Positions 1-13,200 of a stretch of DNA of 64,000 bases are shown in pieces (position 1 is the first letter of the stretch; each line of letters starts with the position of its first letter). A program made the translations under genes and the position numbers. The DNA is from Crotophaga sulcirostris (lineage: Eukaryota > Chordata > Aves > Cuculiformes > Crotophagidae), in NCBI GenBank assembly GCA_013397455.1, contig VYZB01000076.1:56691-120690 (forward strand), given 5' to 3'. The notes under the pieces are model-generated. The model made no database searches. It saw nothing but the letters and a program-made list of their open reading frames with translations, and had not been told where the DNA came from.

Positions 1-3000
1 TTTGTATAAACTGCTGTACTGTATGCAAACCCTGCATGCAGCACTTTGTCTTTGGTACAAGTTCAATTATATTTAGCTGAAACACCAAACTATGCCTATT
101 CAGCGCAAACCCTAAATCAACTCTTATGATGAATGTAAGGACATGTTCAAAACCGTCCGTATAATACATGCCAAAATACTACATGTGAAAACCTGCAATT
201 TTTTTTTGTGAAAGTTTCCAGAAAGCATTCCTTTTTGCTTAGAAATAAGTTTCACCATAATCAATGAGCAAGCAAAGCCAAAAAAAGTGCAAATGACTTT
301 TGGCTCACTTGGGAAAGCTTCGAACTCTAAAGTTAAACCTGGAATATGAGATATCTGAAAAAAAAAAACCAACAAATGAAAAAATAAAAAGAGCAGTACT
401 AATTGAAAGACACATTTATAATATTGATACATATGATGAAAAATGCATTTTTATAGTGTTATAGAATTTTGTTTTAGAGTATGTTTTATTAAAAAATTAG
501 TTATCATTCAAGTCTAGGAATTTAATTCTGTGGAAATTAGTTAATAAGTAAAATATTTTTCTCTTACCAAATGATTTTTAAAGCACTGTAAAAACACATG
601 AAAGTATCAGAAATCAGTAGGAAGTGTCATAGCTGATAAACTAAACCTTGTAAAATAAAATTGTATAGCAATATTTCATCAGGAATATACAATCTTAGAA
701 GGTAAAATACTAGATTTTGGGGATTTTTTGCCTTTATTTGTGACAGATGAGGAAGAACTATCCCTCCTTTTCTTTTTCCCTGGAGCTATGGGAAAGAAGA
801 AATACAGTCTAGTAATCAGGTTTTTGGCTTTTTTAAAATGATATTGTTGTGGGTATGTACACATTTATGCCCTATTTGAACTATTTATACTTCATTGAAA
901 CCAAGCAAATTGACAGACAGAAAGCTGGAATGGAATTATAAGCCTAAGAATAAATAAAACCAAAGATTAATATAAAGATTTTAATTTGTGTTCCCATGCT
1001 GTGGCTTATAATCAACGTAATTACAACTTTTACCATCACAAAGTTTTAGTAATTGCGGTTGTGGCCAAACACAGCCATATTCTGTGCATCTTTCTCATAA
1101 ATAAGAGAAAAAAAATTAAAAATACATTTAAATGTGTGTTTATCCTATTCAATACATCTTCTTCTTCAAGTATCGATCAATTATTATTTACAGTTTTTTT
1201 CACTAAAGCATAAGAGAACTAAAACAAACCTTCAGAACACATATGCACTCAGACCTGCATATACACATGCATACATAGAAGGAGTGCAGGATTATTATAC
1301 CTTGTTACAAACCAACAGGAAAATAAATCTCTAAAAGTAGCTTCTACGCACTACAGAAAGCGAATACTCACATTGTTGTTCAAATCCTATAGGATTTAAA
1401 GCAACTGATTACTTAAGTATTTAACAGGAATGATGAAGTGCAGTCCTTGGGAGAGATAAGCACATGCTAAGTGTGAGATGCTGGTCTTCTGTGCAAAGTA
1501 TATATTGTATTAGGTAGATATATTTTAAAAGAAAAAGAAGCTGCAGTAAGAAAATTCAGGAAGTCTTAGTGTACCTTCCTGTTTGTTCTGTTTATCAAAG
1601 AAGTGACATTCATCCCCACATCCACAAGAAAAAAACTTTGGTTTGAAAATTGTGGGAGAACTGCACTCAACTGATGAAACTTGGACTTCAAACCATTTTA
1701 GATTAAAAGAAACAGAAGAAAAAAAAATCAAGCCTCTGACATACTGTTCTACCTATCTTTTTGTTTGTGAGCTGTCCTATGGTCTCCATATCAAATATGT
1801 CAAACACAACCTCTGTTTATGATAAATATGTAAGGGACGTCTAGAGGAAACACGTGATTTCCTAACTATTGAACAATAAGGAACAGGTAAATGTACCTTG
1901 AAATTATATTAACTTTTGAATGAAAAAATAGTAACATGATAGGTTATTGCACAGTCAATGATGCCCACAAATCTGACCGGCCAAGGAGGTGGAAGGCTTC
2001 ATTATCTGGTGAAGCATCCTTAAAATCCAAACAGTTTCCTTTTTCTCTGAGGGAGGATAAACACTCATGAAATTTAAAACTGAGTGAGAAGCTTAAAAGA
2101 TTTTTCAGTCTTTTGGCCTAAATAGGCAAAGTCATTTCTCATATTTCTTACTTTGTAATTGACTGAAAAAAACACCTTCTGGGACTTGACCAAATATAAT
2201 CTTCCTATGCATTTGATATTCAGTCATATTTAACTCAGTAAAGGTGCTTTCAGTGGGAACCTAAAGGGACCTAAAAGTGCTCAGTAACTATGCCAGTGTG
2301 TCCCTGAAACAAGTTATTTTGTGTGTGAGGTATAAAGCAACAGACTACCACCATAATTAGGAACAGCCCTGGTTTTCTGATCCCCATTGGTGTCTAACTC
2401 TCAGATCTTGTACACATCAAGCCCATCCTGTCCCATCAAAATGAAGTTCCGTTCCATGCAAGCCATTAAAGCAGTCAGAGTAGTTAATTTACAATTTAAT
2501 ATCATTTGTGCCAATTGGAACACAGATTATGATGGGTGTCTGTTTTTCCTAATATGGGCATTATTTATATATTTCCTAGATAAGCATTTAAACTCAGCAG
2601 CTGACAAGGTAAAGATTAATAACAGCAATACATTTATGGCACAGCAAGAGATAGTGTATCATCATTTGGTTATATGGTATTTTCATGCTGAAAATACAAT
2701 ATAAATTACTCAGAAGAGAAATTATAATCTATTTAGAAAGAGATACATTAATAAATAATATCTTTTTTTAAAAAGAAACTCATTCTACAATGGTGGGCTT
2801 TAGTCTGATGAATTTTATATTAAAAGCGATAACTGCAATTTGTTCTCTACATCTTTCTGAACGCAGACACATTCAATTTGTCTTTGATTATGCAGCCTGG
2901 AAAACCAATTGTTTTAATATTTTGACAATAAAGGTGAAGAAAAAATCTGTAGTTAATCTTTATCTTACTGAGGTTTGGGGAACTAATATGTGTTATACAT

Positions 3001-4636
3001 ATAAGACACCAGTCATTAATACATTTGAGACCAATAAAGATGGAAAGAGCTGTGTTGACTGCATCCCTTTCAATCTTGAAATTGATACCTATAGTTGCTG
3101 AGTAAATCTGCTATAATGTTTCAATTCATTTTTCTCCAAGACCCTCAGGTACTTATCTTCCAGAAAACATGCACATCAAATCCTATGTATCAGCACCTCA
3201 CTAGCCTCACCAACTATCTCAGGTAGTCCCATATTATGACTCAACGTCTTTTTCTTTCAAAATACCTAGTTGCATGTACTTTGGTGATTCTTCTTGCTTA
3301 CCCAAGAATAAGTCCTCTGGAGGACCACCAGTTTTGGACAATTCACAAAACTGCTAGCAGGTGGCGTTATGAGCAGGGAAACTCTAGGGACCAAAACAGC
3401 AAGTGTAAACACTAGTTCTGTTGTTTATTTGACAGGCGGCAGGACTGGGCTTACTGCTTTTACGGTTTTCCTCCTTTGCCACTTGAGTCTGGAAAACACA
3501 TGGCAAAGCTCAGACCTTATTTTTCTAGACTATATTGTGCATTCCCAACCGATTATCCCAAGGAAGCTGCCTTATAGTTCAATTACCTTTGCTTTCCTAA
3601 CCCTTTGGTTTACAAAATCTACCTGTCATAATTAAAATTGTTTTCAAATGCTGGTGCATCACTATCTAGGTCGTAAGTGATCAGCTAATGTCTGAAGGAT
3701 TTCCGTACTCCATCAGTTATCATGGAGTGCAAATTATGTCATACCACTACATGTAGAGAAGAGCATCTATAAGGAACATTACTGAAGAAATATCTAGGAG
3801 CCATCTTTTTCAAGAGTTCCTACTTGTTGTGAAAGAAATGAAATTTAGTTCTCCAGTCTCCAGGTTAATACTCTAGTAGTCTCAGTCACTTATTAAGTGC
3901 TCTATTTAAATGAGGTTTTCAGTTCAATTTCATAAAAATAGTGGCTGCATTTTAGATGCTCCTTCAGAACTACAGTCATGTAGTGTGGCTTCAAAGATTT
4001 GCAGTAATGTAGTTTATATCTCCATCACTTAGCTGACTGTGTTTTCCTAATAATTGGCCTGTATAACTGAAATCTAAATTAGATACCTAGAAAGTACATC
4101 TGAGATGCTTAGCTTTTTGCCAAATTAAAGTGTATATAATAGCTCAACAGAAATGTCAGTTATTAGGTTTGCAGAATTTTGAGGAAATAACACATTTCAC
4201 TGAACATATTGTCACTTTTCATATGTCTTCATTTGGATATCTCCACAGAATGCCTATCTTCACATAATAGAACAACTGGCAAATATGTTCCACAATGTGG
4301 GACAATAGGTTCAGTGGCATTTGTACACCTTCTTCCCTTCCAGTTGGTTGCTTTGAAAGGTTCAATCAATAAGTAGAAAGAAAGTTTATTAAGCTTCAAC
4401 ATAATGAAATTCAATAATTCTTCCCATCCACTTACTTACTAGGAGAACCCTGTGTTAGGTGGCAAACATATTGCTGTTATTCACCAGATTAACCTGGTTT
4501 ATTCCAGTGCATAAAGAAAAATAAATTTTTATGATCAAACTAGCCTAAAATATGTAAATCTGGAGAAAATAAAAGAAGCAGTCTGAATAAAAAATGTGAA
4601 TTTGATCTGCCCATCAGATCAGGTAATTAAATATAG
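1..4636. other. Unique AT-rich non-coding sequence
   Basis: No recognisable gene, RNA or transposable element. Open frames reach only about 105 codons (for example + 2387-2704, + 2790-3101, - 124-432); their translations show no domain I know, are rich in Phe, Leu, Ile and Lys as expected from AT-rich DNA, and overlap one another. The one small structure I can point to is a perfect 16-bp palindrome at 1382-1397, listed separately. Most likely intronic or intergenic. Confidence 0.7.
1382..1397. repeat. Perfect 16-bp palindrome
   Basis: The sequence AAATCCTATAGGATTT is its own reverse complement with no spacer. The flanking bases (C on the left, A on the right) do not extend it. A palindrome without a loop could bind a homodimeric protein or be chance; nothing around it decides this. 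Confidence 0.9.
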
Positions 4637-5233
4637 ATCATAGAATCACAGAATCATAGAATGGTTTGGGTTGGAAAGGACCTTAAAGATCATCCAGTTC
4701 CAAATTCCCTGCCATGGACAGGGACACCTCCCACTGGGTTGTTCAAAATTCCATCCAACCTGGCCTTGAACACCTCCAGGAATAGGGCTTCCACAGCTTC
4801 TCTGGGCAACCTGTTCCAGCGTCCCACCATCCTCACAGCAAAAAATTTCTTCCTATCTAATCTAAATCTCCCCTCTTTCAGCTTAAAACCGCTACCCCTC
4901 ATCCTATCACTACACTCCCTGATAATAAGTCCATCCCCAGCTTTCCTGTAGGACCCTTTTAAGTACTGGAAGGCTGCTATAAGGTCTCCTGGAGCCTTGT
5001 CTTCTCAAGGCTAAACAAGCCCAACTCTCTCAGCCTATTCTTGTATGGGAGGTACTCCAGCCCTCTGATCATCTTCATGGCCTCCTCTGGACTCGCTCCA
5101 ACTCGATCCATGTCTTTCCTGTGCTGAGGACTCCAGTACTGAATGCAATGCTCTAGGTGAGGTCTCACAAGAGCGGAGTAGAGAAGGAGAATCACCTCAG
5201 TCAACCTGCTGGTCACCCTTCATTTGATGCAGA
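4637..5233 (-). mobile_element. CR1 LINE, 5'-truncated copy
   Basis: Read on the minus strand, this is the 3' part of a chicken-repeat-1 (CR1) non-LTR retrotransposon. The element's 3' end is at the left edge, where the plus strand shows the tandem 8-bp tail (ATCATAGA ATCACAGA ATCATAGA) followed by the typical start GGTTTGGGTTGGAAAGGACC. The body carries the end of ORF2 and the 3' UTR. The copy stops near 5233, so about 600 bp of a roughly 4.5-kb element remain, which fits the severe 5' truncation usual for CR1. CR1 makes no regular target-site duplication and none is seen. Identity with CR1 is unmistakable by eye; subfamily not assigned. Confidence 0.95.
4690..5216 (-). pseudogene. CR1 ORF2 (reverse transcriptase) C-terminal remnant, frameshifted
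   Basis: Two minus-strand frames inside the CR1 copy give the C-terminal end of its endonuclease/reverse transcriptase polyprotein. The upstream piece (5216-4977) reads SALVRPHLEHCIQYWSP, the conserved block just after the polymerase domain in CR1 proteins. The downstream piece (4902-4690) contains WNRLPREAVEA followed by EVFKARLD, the usual C-terminal motif. The two pieces lie in different frames and are separated by about 75 bp, so at least one frameshift has occurred. The endonuclease and catalytic polymerase parts are absent because of 5' truncation, so the copy cannot be autonomous. No host gene is implied. Confidence 0.9.
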
Positions 5234-8200
5234 TGATTAAGAGATAGTGACAACACACTCTTTAATGATCATGTAGTACAAATATCAAGTAAACAGAAGA
5301 CTGTTTAGAAATGCCATGTTTCAAATGGCAAAAGTAGACATATTAATATTCTGTATACATGAATAATTTAAGTTTTTTTAAAATACTAGTATTATATTAT
5401 TTCAAGTTCAAGTACTTGAAAGCTAAGAAAGGCCATAGCTAGAACTGCTACCAAAGATAATATTTCACACATATCTTTTCCCTATTTTTGTATTACAATC
5501 ACCTTAGAGTTATTCGATGATCACATCATATTTTTTTCTAAAATGTCTTGTCTAGTACAGTGCACAACGGAGAACGCCTGAGAAATTCAGATCTGTGCAA
5601 TGAAAACAGTTGTTTTTGTGGGATTTATGCCTTGTTTGCTTTTAGATGTTGGACTGTCTGTAGGAAATTTTGATGATGCCTCTTTTTTGGCATAAATATT
5701 TTTATTAATTCAATATTTAACTATGCTAATTTGTATGAACAAAAACCCAAGCAAACATAGACAATTCCATTCCTGCACACACTCACTCCTGTTTTCCTCT
5801 GTCAAGTATATAGATGCATATGCTGATGCCTATCTCCTACGCCTCTACTTGAATCAGATAAACTCTTGCACAAATTCCTTTTCCAGTCTTATGCCAAAAT
5901 CTTACATTCCACAAAAAAAAAATACATTCTCTCAGTTTTCCCTGGCCATGTCACCAGCAGACAGGGTCCTACTTGCTTCTTCAAAATGGATCTCTTGAAG
6001 GAGATTATTTTGTCCAGAACTGGGGGCCATAGAATAAGAGATGCTGTCTATTTGACTTTCTAGCAACGGTCAGCCCAACACTTTCGTCAACAGTGTTAAG
6101 AAACTTTGGGAATCAATTTAAATAAGAATTTCTTCTAGCTAAAGGGAAGACTGCAGACAGATAATAAGTCTTGTACATGTAACCATAACTCACCCTCAAA
6201 CAAGATAATGGGATCAACATTCTTATAGGAATCATGATGGTACTAGCTGCTCACTACTGTATTAGCTGTAACCATAAATGTTAGATTCCAGGTGATAACT
6301 AGGAAGCTAAGTAGGAAGTTAAAATCAAGGTAGGGTTTCCCAGGTAGCGTCCTTGTGATTATTCATGTCACAGCAGTTCTTTTTCGTTATAGGAGGCAGT
6401 TGACAATTTCATTTATTTTCACCATAAGCAAGCACTCTTCCACTGCTGCAGGTGACTCAACTGCAAAATAACCTAATATACTGGTAGCTACCTTGTTTTG
6501 CATCTTCGTAGCAAAGTTGTTCATTCCACAGTGGATTGGATCCAGGACCCTCTCCTTCCCTTTGTTTTTAGTAGTACATTTCTAAACTACTTTTATTAAC
6601 ATTCAAACCTTCATACCTTGAAATGGTGTTGAGCCACATGGCTAAAGTTATTAAACTGAAATGATGAATACATTTTTGGAAGAATGCATACACTCTGGAA
6701 GACTTCCTGTGTCATTCCTTCCCATGCATACCTGCATGGACAACCTAAGCTGAATTTTTCTTGCAACCACAGAAGTCCTTGCAGCTTTGTAAAAGTGTTT
6801 ATCAATGACACTAGATCAAAGTCAAAGCAAGGATCATGAACCACCAACTTGCTCTGTAGCCAATTTGCATTTTTGCTTCCTTTTTCATTTGTCTCCCTTC
6901 TTTTCCTTCCCAGCCTCCAGGCACTGGGGGGAATCATGTGCTGCCTTCTCTATGCATACACACCAAAAAATACATAAACGCATTAACTGTCTTGCAACTT
7001 CCCACTCCTTTCTGCAGTTTCAGTGTACTGTATAAAATATTCCATGACAAGTCTAATTGTTTTACTTTTCTCAACAAAGGCATTTTATTGTCTGTCCTGT
7101 ATTTCTTTACCAAGAAACAGTAATAAAAGTCTAATAAAAGTCTAGAGAAATGGAAACAAACAGATGATTTGGATATTAAAACCCCACTAAGAAGTCGAAC
7201 GGCCAAAGACTATTAATAGCTAAAACACTGAAGATTTTGCTGAGGGCATAGGTAAATTTTCAGATTTCCCAAGAGAAACCACTGTTCTACTTTTAACTAA
7301 AATAGCAGGATGCTACCAATGAAGGATTACAACTTGCTACGATCATTCCTTTTTTCATCCCTTTGTCTGAGTAAAGACAATAAAAGCTGAACAAGAAGCT
7401 TGTCCCCTGAAACAGCATCAGGCCATGGAATTGTTACAGGGCTATGAAGTCAACAAAGTTAATAATGCTTCACAAGCAGCAACAGCTCTCGTTCTGTTAG
7501 CAAAATATCCACACATAAACAAGGAAAAAGAACATGTTCAGGAGCTAGTCACAGTTTAGAAGTGAAAAGAAATGTTGTTAGGAATTCTACAGTAAGCTCT
7601 GCTGTTTTGCTCTTTTTACCCATGTGTATAACTTTTCAGATCTGTTTTTGTTCCTCAACACTCAAGTGCCCTTTTCTCTAAAGCAGGCAACATTACACTC
7701 CTTCTGCTAGGAGCCTTACACAAGCAGCCCTATGCTCACAAAGCAGAATTGTGCATGTGATGGAAAAAACCAGCTTCAGTTGTAAGATACTAAGGACTAT
7801 TAAAAACACTTCTAACACAAAAAAAAATGTGAAATATAATGTGTCTGCATAAGAACAAAAACCTCCATTCCTATCATCACTAATTAGTTGGTTAATACTG
7901 TCAGCTGAGAGGCCAAGGAAATGAAGAACAGAACTACCCTCTCAATCCAGGTGCTACCTCCAGGGCACGACAGAAACATGTTGGCAGAAGAGCAAGGAAA
8001 CTTGCCCTAGCACTCCTGGGCTATGCCTAGGGATGTCTTTTTTTCATGTGCAATAAATTTATTATAATGACATAAGAAGAAAAAATGATGAAACATCTTG
8101 ACAGTCTCTTTTAAAGTTTGTCAAAGATTTTATAAACTATTGGAAGTATGGCAAGCCTGTCAAGGTGTAGAAGGCTGTGTGCTTGAAACCCCTTATATGC

Positions 8201-9688
8201 TGTCCATTACTACAGCTAATCCAGCCCCAGGCTGGATTAATTTGTATGATGTTAAAAAGCCCTTCAAGCTACCCAAAGGTGTCAAAGTAGACAGAATGCT
8301 TGGGAATACAGCCATAGCCATTGCGCTGAGGGCATACAACCAGGTGTCCACTTCCTTAATCCTATACAAGTTTTTTCTAAAAAATCAAGGCTAAATCCTG
8401 TCCTCCTGTGCAGACACAGAGTAAGTCATGTTAGGAGGATCTAGAGGAAACTTGCCCAGACTTTCAGCAGAGCAAAGAGCTCCCCAGGACTGATACACCA
8501 GTAACTGTTGACAGGTGAGATAGAAGAGACTTCCACTTATTTCAACAATAAACAGAGACATCTTATTTAAGTCCAAAATGGAGTAAGCTTATTTAGTCAC
8601 TATTACATTTGAGCATATTGCTCCTTTTTCTCTTCACATCCCCAAGGATTTTTAGAGGCACTTTACTACTGACAACAATAATGTACCAGAGTTACATCCC
8701 ATATTAAAACACTAGCATAACTATCATAAAAATGCCATAAGTGAGAAAATTCAGGAGGTTTAGGTTTCTAAATTATCTTTATAAGTCTGAGGAGGTGGAT
8801 GGTGCACTTAAAATGTATCATAAGAGAATGCCAACAGTGACACTTCATCAACAAATTTCACCTCTCAGATATGGATGCACACTGGAAAGTGACTATAAAG
8901 TTATCCATATTCTAGTATTATGTTCATTCACAAAACAGTCTTATGAAAACAAGGCTTCCTATGAAGGAGTATATAGAAGATAAGGTATAACTCTTTTTTC
9001 ATAACTCTTCCAATAGCAAAAATTTTCAAAATGCCAGCCAAATAATTAAGTTAAAAATGGTAAGACTTTTTTGTTACATATTCCTCAGACTTTGAGGGTG
9101 CAGTCACCCAACATTACAAGCGCACGTATATATTTTAAATAGGATAATCTAGGATTCTGATATAATTTTTTCATGACAGCACTGGAACTGTAGATGAAAA
9201 ATATCAAGTACTGTAAAACTCAAAACTACTAACACTACTACTAATACAGAATTTGCAGCATATTGTTAATGTTTCAGGAAATAAGATAGGATTCCTAAAC
9301 TACTTTTCTTACACCTGAATACTGGAAGGCTTGTTGCCGTTGTAGTAGTCCTTCCTAGTCTATACATTTTTACGACAGAAATTAGATGCAGAACTCCATA
9401 TATTCCTTGATTAGTTTCTATACCAGTAAATTACTCAGAAGAAGCTGAAGGGAAATGCACTGCAACCCTGTGCTATTAGAACTGGTGGTGATTTAGGAGG
9501 ATTACCGTCTTCCCTAGCCCTCTATATTTTAAAGGTTCGAGATGTTCCTTTAAGCATAAGGCATGAACTGAATGTCGCACTTTAGACACAAGACCATAGT
9601 TTTCATGCCCTGGACCTTTGTTACATTTCAACTAGGAAAATATGAAAGGTGACTTATTGGTTACAGTTCACCTTTCCAGGTAGGGGTA
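5234..9688. other. Unique non-coding sequence
   Basis: No gene or clear repeat recognised. The longest frames are - 6611-6937 (108 codons) and + 8098-8394 (98 codons). Neither shows a known domain or membrane/signal layout, and both are within chance expectation. An ACT-rich patch lies near 9225-9248. The stretch around 7310-7560 looks less AT-rich and less low-complexity than its surroundings and is listed separately as a weak regulatory candidate. Confidence 0.65.
7310..7560. promoter_or_regulatory. Weak candidate conserved non-coding element
   Basis: This stretch lacks the poly-A/T runs of its neighbours and holds several short words often found in vertebrate enhancers: GGATTA (7324-7329, Otx/Pitx-type homeodomain core) and CTTTGT (7361-7366, SOX/TCF-type core). 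Such short matches occur by chance every few hundred bases, so the call rests mainly on texture. No splice sites or frame make it look like an exon. Confidence 0.15.
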
Positions 9689-10247
9689 TACAGTTCCTTG
9701 ATCCTGGCCAGTAGCTAAGCCTCCACCCAGTCACTTGCTCACTCACTCCCAGCAGGATGGGGGAAAGAACCAGAAGGGAAAAAAGCAAGAGAAACTCATT
9801 GTTCAACATACAGATTAATAAATCAAGCAAAAACGAAACAAAACAAAACAAAGTGATGCAAAGAAATTCGCCCACCACCACACAGCAGCAGAGCAATGCC
9901 CAGCCGGTCCCTGAGAAATGGCTACTTTGAAAAGACTCTCCTCCCCGCCCCTGCCCCCACCTCCGCATTTGTGTTACTGAGTTTGACAGCATATGGTATG
10001 AAATATCTCTTTGGCCAGCTGGGGTCAACTGTACTGGGTGTGACCCTTCCCAGCCTCTTGCCAACCCCCAGCCTATTTTCTGGGAGGGTGCAACGAGAAA
10101 TGGAGAAGGCCTTGATGCTGTGCAAGCACTTGTCTGCAATAGTTAAAACATCGGTGTGTCAGCACTGTTTCAGTCACAAATTTAAAACACAGCATCATGC
10201 AGGTTGCTACGAAGAAAATTAATTCCTTCCCCAACACATCCAATACA
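9689..10247 (-). mobile_element. Solo LTR of an avian endogenous retrovirus (ERVL-like), old copy
   Basis: On the minus strand this follows, along its full length, an LTR type that is common in bird genomes. The 5' part is at 10247 (TGTATTGG...), a block near 9990-10030 matches the region around the element's promoter, and the 3' part holds the T-rich segment and GAGTGAGTGAGC-like block ending near 9690. The canonical TATA box position (around 9968-9975) is altered and no longer reads TATA. The terminal CA of the minus strand has also decayed. No gag, pol or env sequence flanks it, so it is a solo LTR left by recombination. The flanks carry GGGTA (9684-9688) and GAGTA (10248-10252), a possible 5-bp target-site duplication with one mismatch, which would suit ERVL. 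The 161-codon minus frame at 9654-10139 is a by-product of this LTR and not a gene. The family name is from memory and not checked. Confidence 0.8.
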
Positions 10248-13200
10248 GAGTAAAAGCAAAGGTTTCCCATTACAGACCCCTAACATACACATACTGACTG
10301 GTCCAGAAGCAGGACTCCCAGTGCTGAGTTAAGCACTAGAGGTACTCAGCAATAAACGGGGACAGAGAAGATAACAGACTTCAGTTAATGACACTAGATG
10401 CCTAAACAAGGTTGTAAATGTTACCAGAGAAATAGTTGCTTCTTGATGCTTATTTGGACTACAAAATGCTTTGTTTGGCCTAAGGAGTCAGCTCCCTGTA
10501 GTCTTTCAAAAACAGAGAAGAATGTGAGTACAGTATCCATCTTCTGAATCATGTTCTCTGCATCACAGAGTCAGAGAAAAATTATACCCTCCTTGGTCTG
10601 GGAATGGGAGGAAGGGGAGAACTGAATAGTATTAAGCCAATATTGCCAAGTCAGTGGGGATGAGAAATACAAACAACACAGAGAAGAGTCACCTGAATTA
10701 TATCAGCAGTTAAAGTTGTTTTTACAAGTTGTTCTCCTGAAGACAGGCACTTCAATTCCATCTTAACAGCACTTCAGAAGTTTTGGTGTGGAGGAGGACT
10801 TTGGTGGCTCAGCCCTGTGGCCATATGAGGCTTGGCCAGCCCAATACATATCTCTGTGATATACATGAAAAAACCCCACAACATATATAATGCTTCCTTA
10901 CCCAATCTAATGTCACCAGGAGAAACAATTCAGCAATTTGCAGTACTGAGAGGCTGCCAAGGTAAGTTCAAGAAAAATCCAACTGAAGGGACACACACAG
11001 AAAAAGATGTAGGAGGTAAGGTAGAAGGAAGGTTGAAAAAGGCAGCTGAGAAAAAGTGAAAGGAACAGGAAGTCAACAAGGTTTCAGAAAGTTCATTTGA
11101 GTGCAGGAACAGACTGTTGCCTAAGCACCATATGTCTTATCTCAGTATATATTTTGTCCTTTAGTTTCATTCACTACCTGCCCCTACAGGCTCCTTATTC
11201 TGAAAAACTGCAGATAGTTTGTAACATTATAAGCATCATAAAAATTGATTTTGAGTAATCAAACTTGCCAAGACTTTTTCACTGTGTGTACTACAACTCA
11301 TTTACTGAACAAGTAGCAGTGAAGATGGCAGGGCCTGAATATTACTGGAGGGGATAACCAATGTGGCCCAAAACAAACAATGAAAACCAAAACTGATACA
11401 GAGTGCATTACATGAGATTTATAAAACTGGAAATAACCATAACCAAGATCAAAACAAAACTGCTTACAAACGCAGTTATTTACGTTTGAGGACTAGTCTT
11501 CTACTTCTGTGCAATCCTATTTGAAGACAAGAAGTATCTTAGCACAATCACTGAAAATAAAATGAAAATGAATACTCGTGATAAATATAGGAGGAAAAAG
11601 ATCTGCTTATGCTAAAGAATAATAATGATGATTGCAGGAAAAAAATATTATATATACCATAAGAGGAGTACATTTCTCCCAGAAATTGGTGTACACCATT
11701 AGCAAAATCACATTTTAAGTACATCAATGAGAGTTAAAGTACATTATTTTTATGATGACACCTATAATTACATGAGAACATTTATATAATATGGCACCTG
11801 TAGTAATAAGCAACCAAATTTGATGACTAGTCTGCTATTACATCTTTATGTTCATAAACTTAGTTTAAAATGCACCAAATCTCCCAGCAGTTAATTCTGT
11901 TGTTTTCCTTTCTCCATCTACCTCCTTCTGCAGAGTTTGTATGTGCCTGTAAATAGGTTTTCTTATACTTCCGATAATTAAAATGGTTTTCAAGACTATT
12001 TTACTCAAGAGGTATAAAGAAGTAATAAAATCTTCAACCTTTAGTAAGTCATTAAATACCCGACTGATACTGGGTTACATTTTGCAGGAAGTAACAATCT
12101 AACCTCTGACAGACTAATCCACTGGTACCCTAAAAATCAGAAATTGTTCTAATTTCTGAATAATTCTACCTTTAAAAGACCATATAGTTTTGTATGGAAA
12201 ATACAAAACATGAAAATGACTAGTCTGAAGAGTTTTAATGAAGGACAGAGCCCACATTTCTGTTTATTCCCAGTTATGGTAATGCAGTATGGTCTGCTGT
12301 TTTCCACTCGTAGTGCAATAGAAAATCAAGCTTTTGCTTGAGATTATCATGGGAGGGCACAGTACATCTCAGGAAGCATTATGAAATAGTTCAATATCTT
12401 CTGCATTGGTTACTGAAGGGCCAGATTGCAAGTGATACAGAGATCACAGTAAATAAGGCAGATTTAGTTATGGTCCTTCATGTCACACCTGTTCTTTAGA
12501 TAATGACCACCTTTCCTCCTTCAATTTATTAGTTCTTTTGCTGCTCTTCCACCTCCAGTTGAAGAAGAAGGGCTATATATTGAGGTTAGCAATCAGGCTT
12601 ACAGGTATTTTTTTGCTTCCCTTTTGGCTGGTGATCTGTAAGATTTCCACTTGCTGTTGAAACTTTGTTGACACTAAAGACAGTCTCCTCTTGAACTCAC
12701 GGTTCCATATTCACCTCACCTTGTCACCCTCACTGTAAGATACACAAGGAAGGATCATTACAACAGGCTTGGGTCAGACTTACTGCATGGAAACTATGCA
12801 AGGCTGGGACAATCACAAGGTTCATGTGGCAGTGATATTTACCTAAGAAAATCATGGCACTACACTGTTGACTCCAATGACATTGTGTTCATGGTTTTCC
12901 TGTCAGTTGTGAAACCTGTGTGCATTCTCCATTCGGTACAAAATTTTCTGATCTGAAACAACAAGGACTCAGATAGAAAAATACCTTTCAGACAGAAAGA
13001 TAACTTTAAAAAAAGGGGGAAATGCAGTAACTGTGTTGTACTTCTGGTGACACTTAAGCATGTAGGCATATAAAAATGGCCTATTGAAGTTAGTTTTTTC
13101 AATATGTGGACATCCTTGATGAATAATGTTACTCGTATTATTATGCAACTAAAGAAAAACACAAACAATACAGTACTTATTTTGACTGTCTATCTAAGTC

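Noticed and set aside
8098..8394. 98-codon plus-strand frame with mixed composition (contains PAPGWINLYDVKKPFKLPKG)
   Set aside because: No domain recognised, no splice or promoter context, and the length is within chance.
9654..10139. 161-codon minus-strand frame with hydrophobic stretch, longest in the window
   Set aside because: It lies almost entirely inside the solo LTR, whose T-rich 3' part creates the Leu/Phe/Val run. It has no retroviral or host domain.
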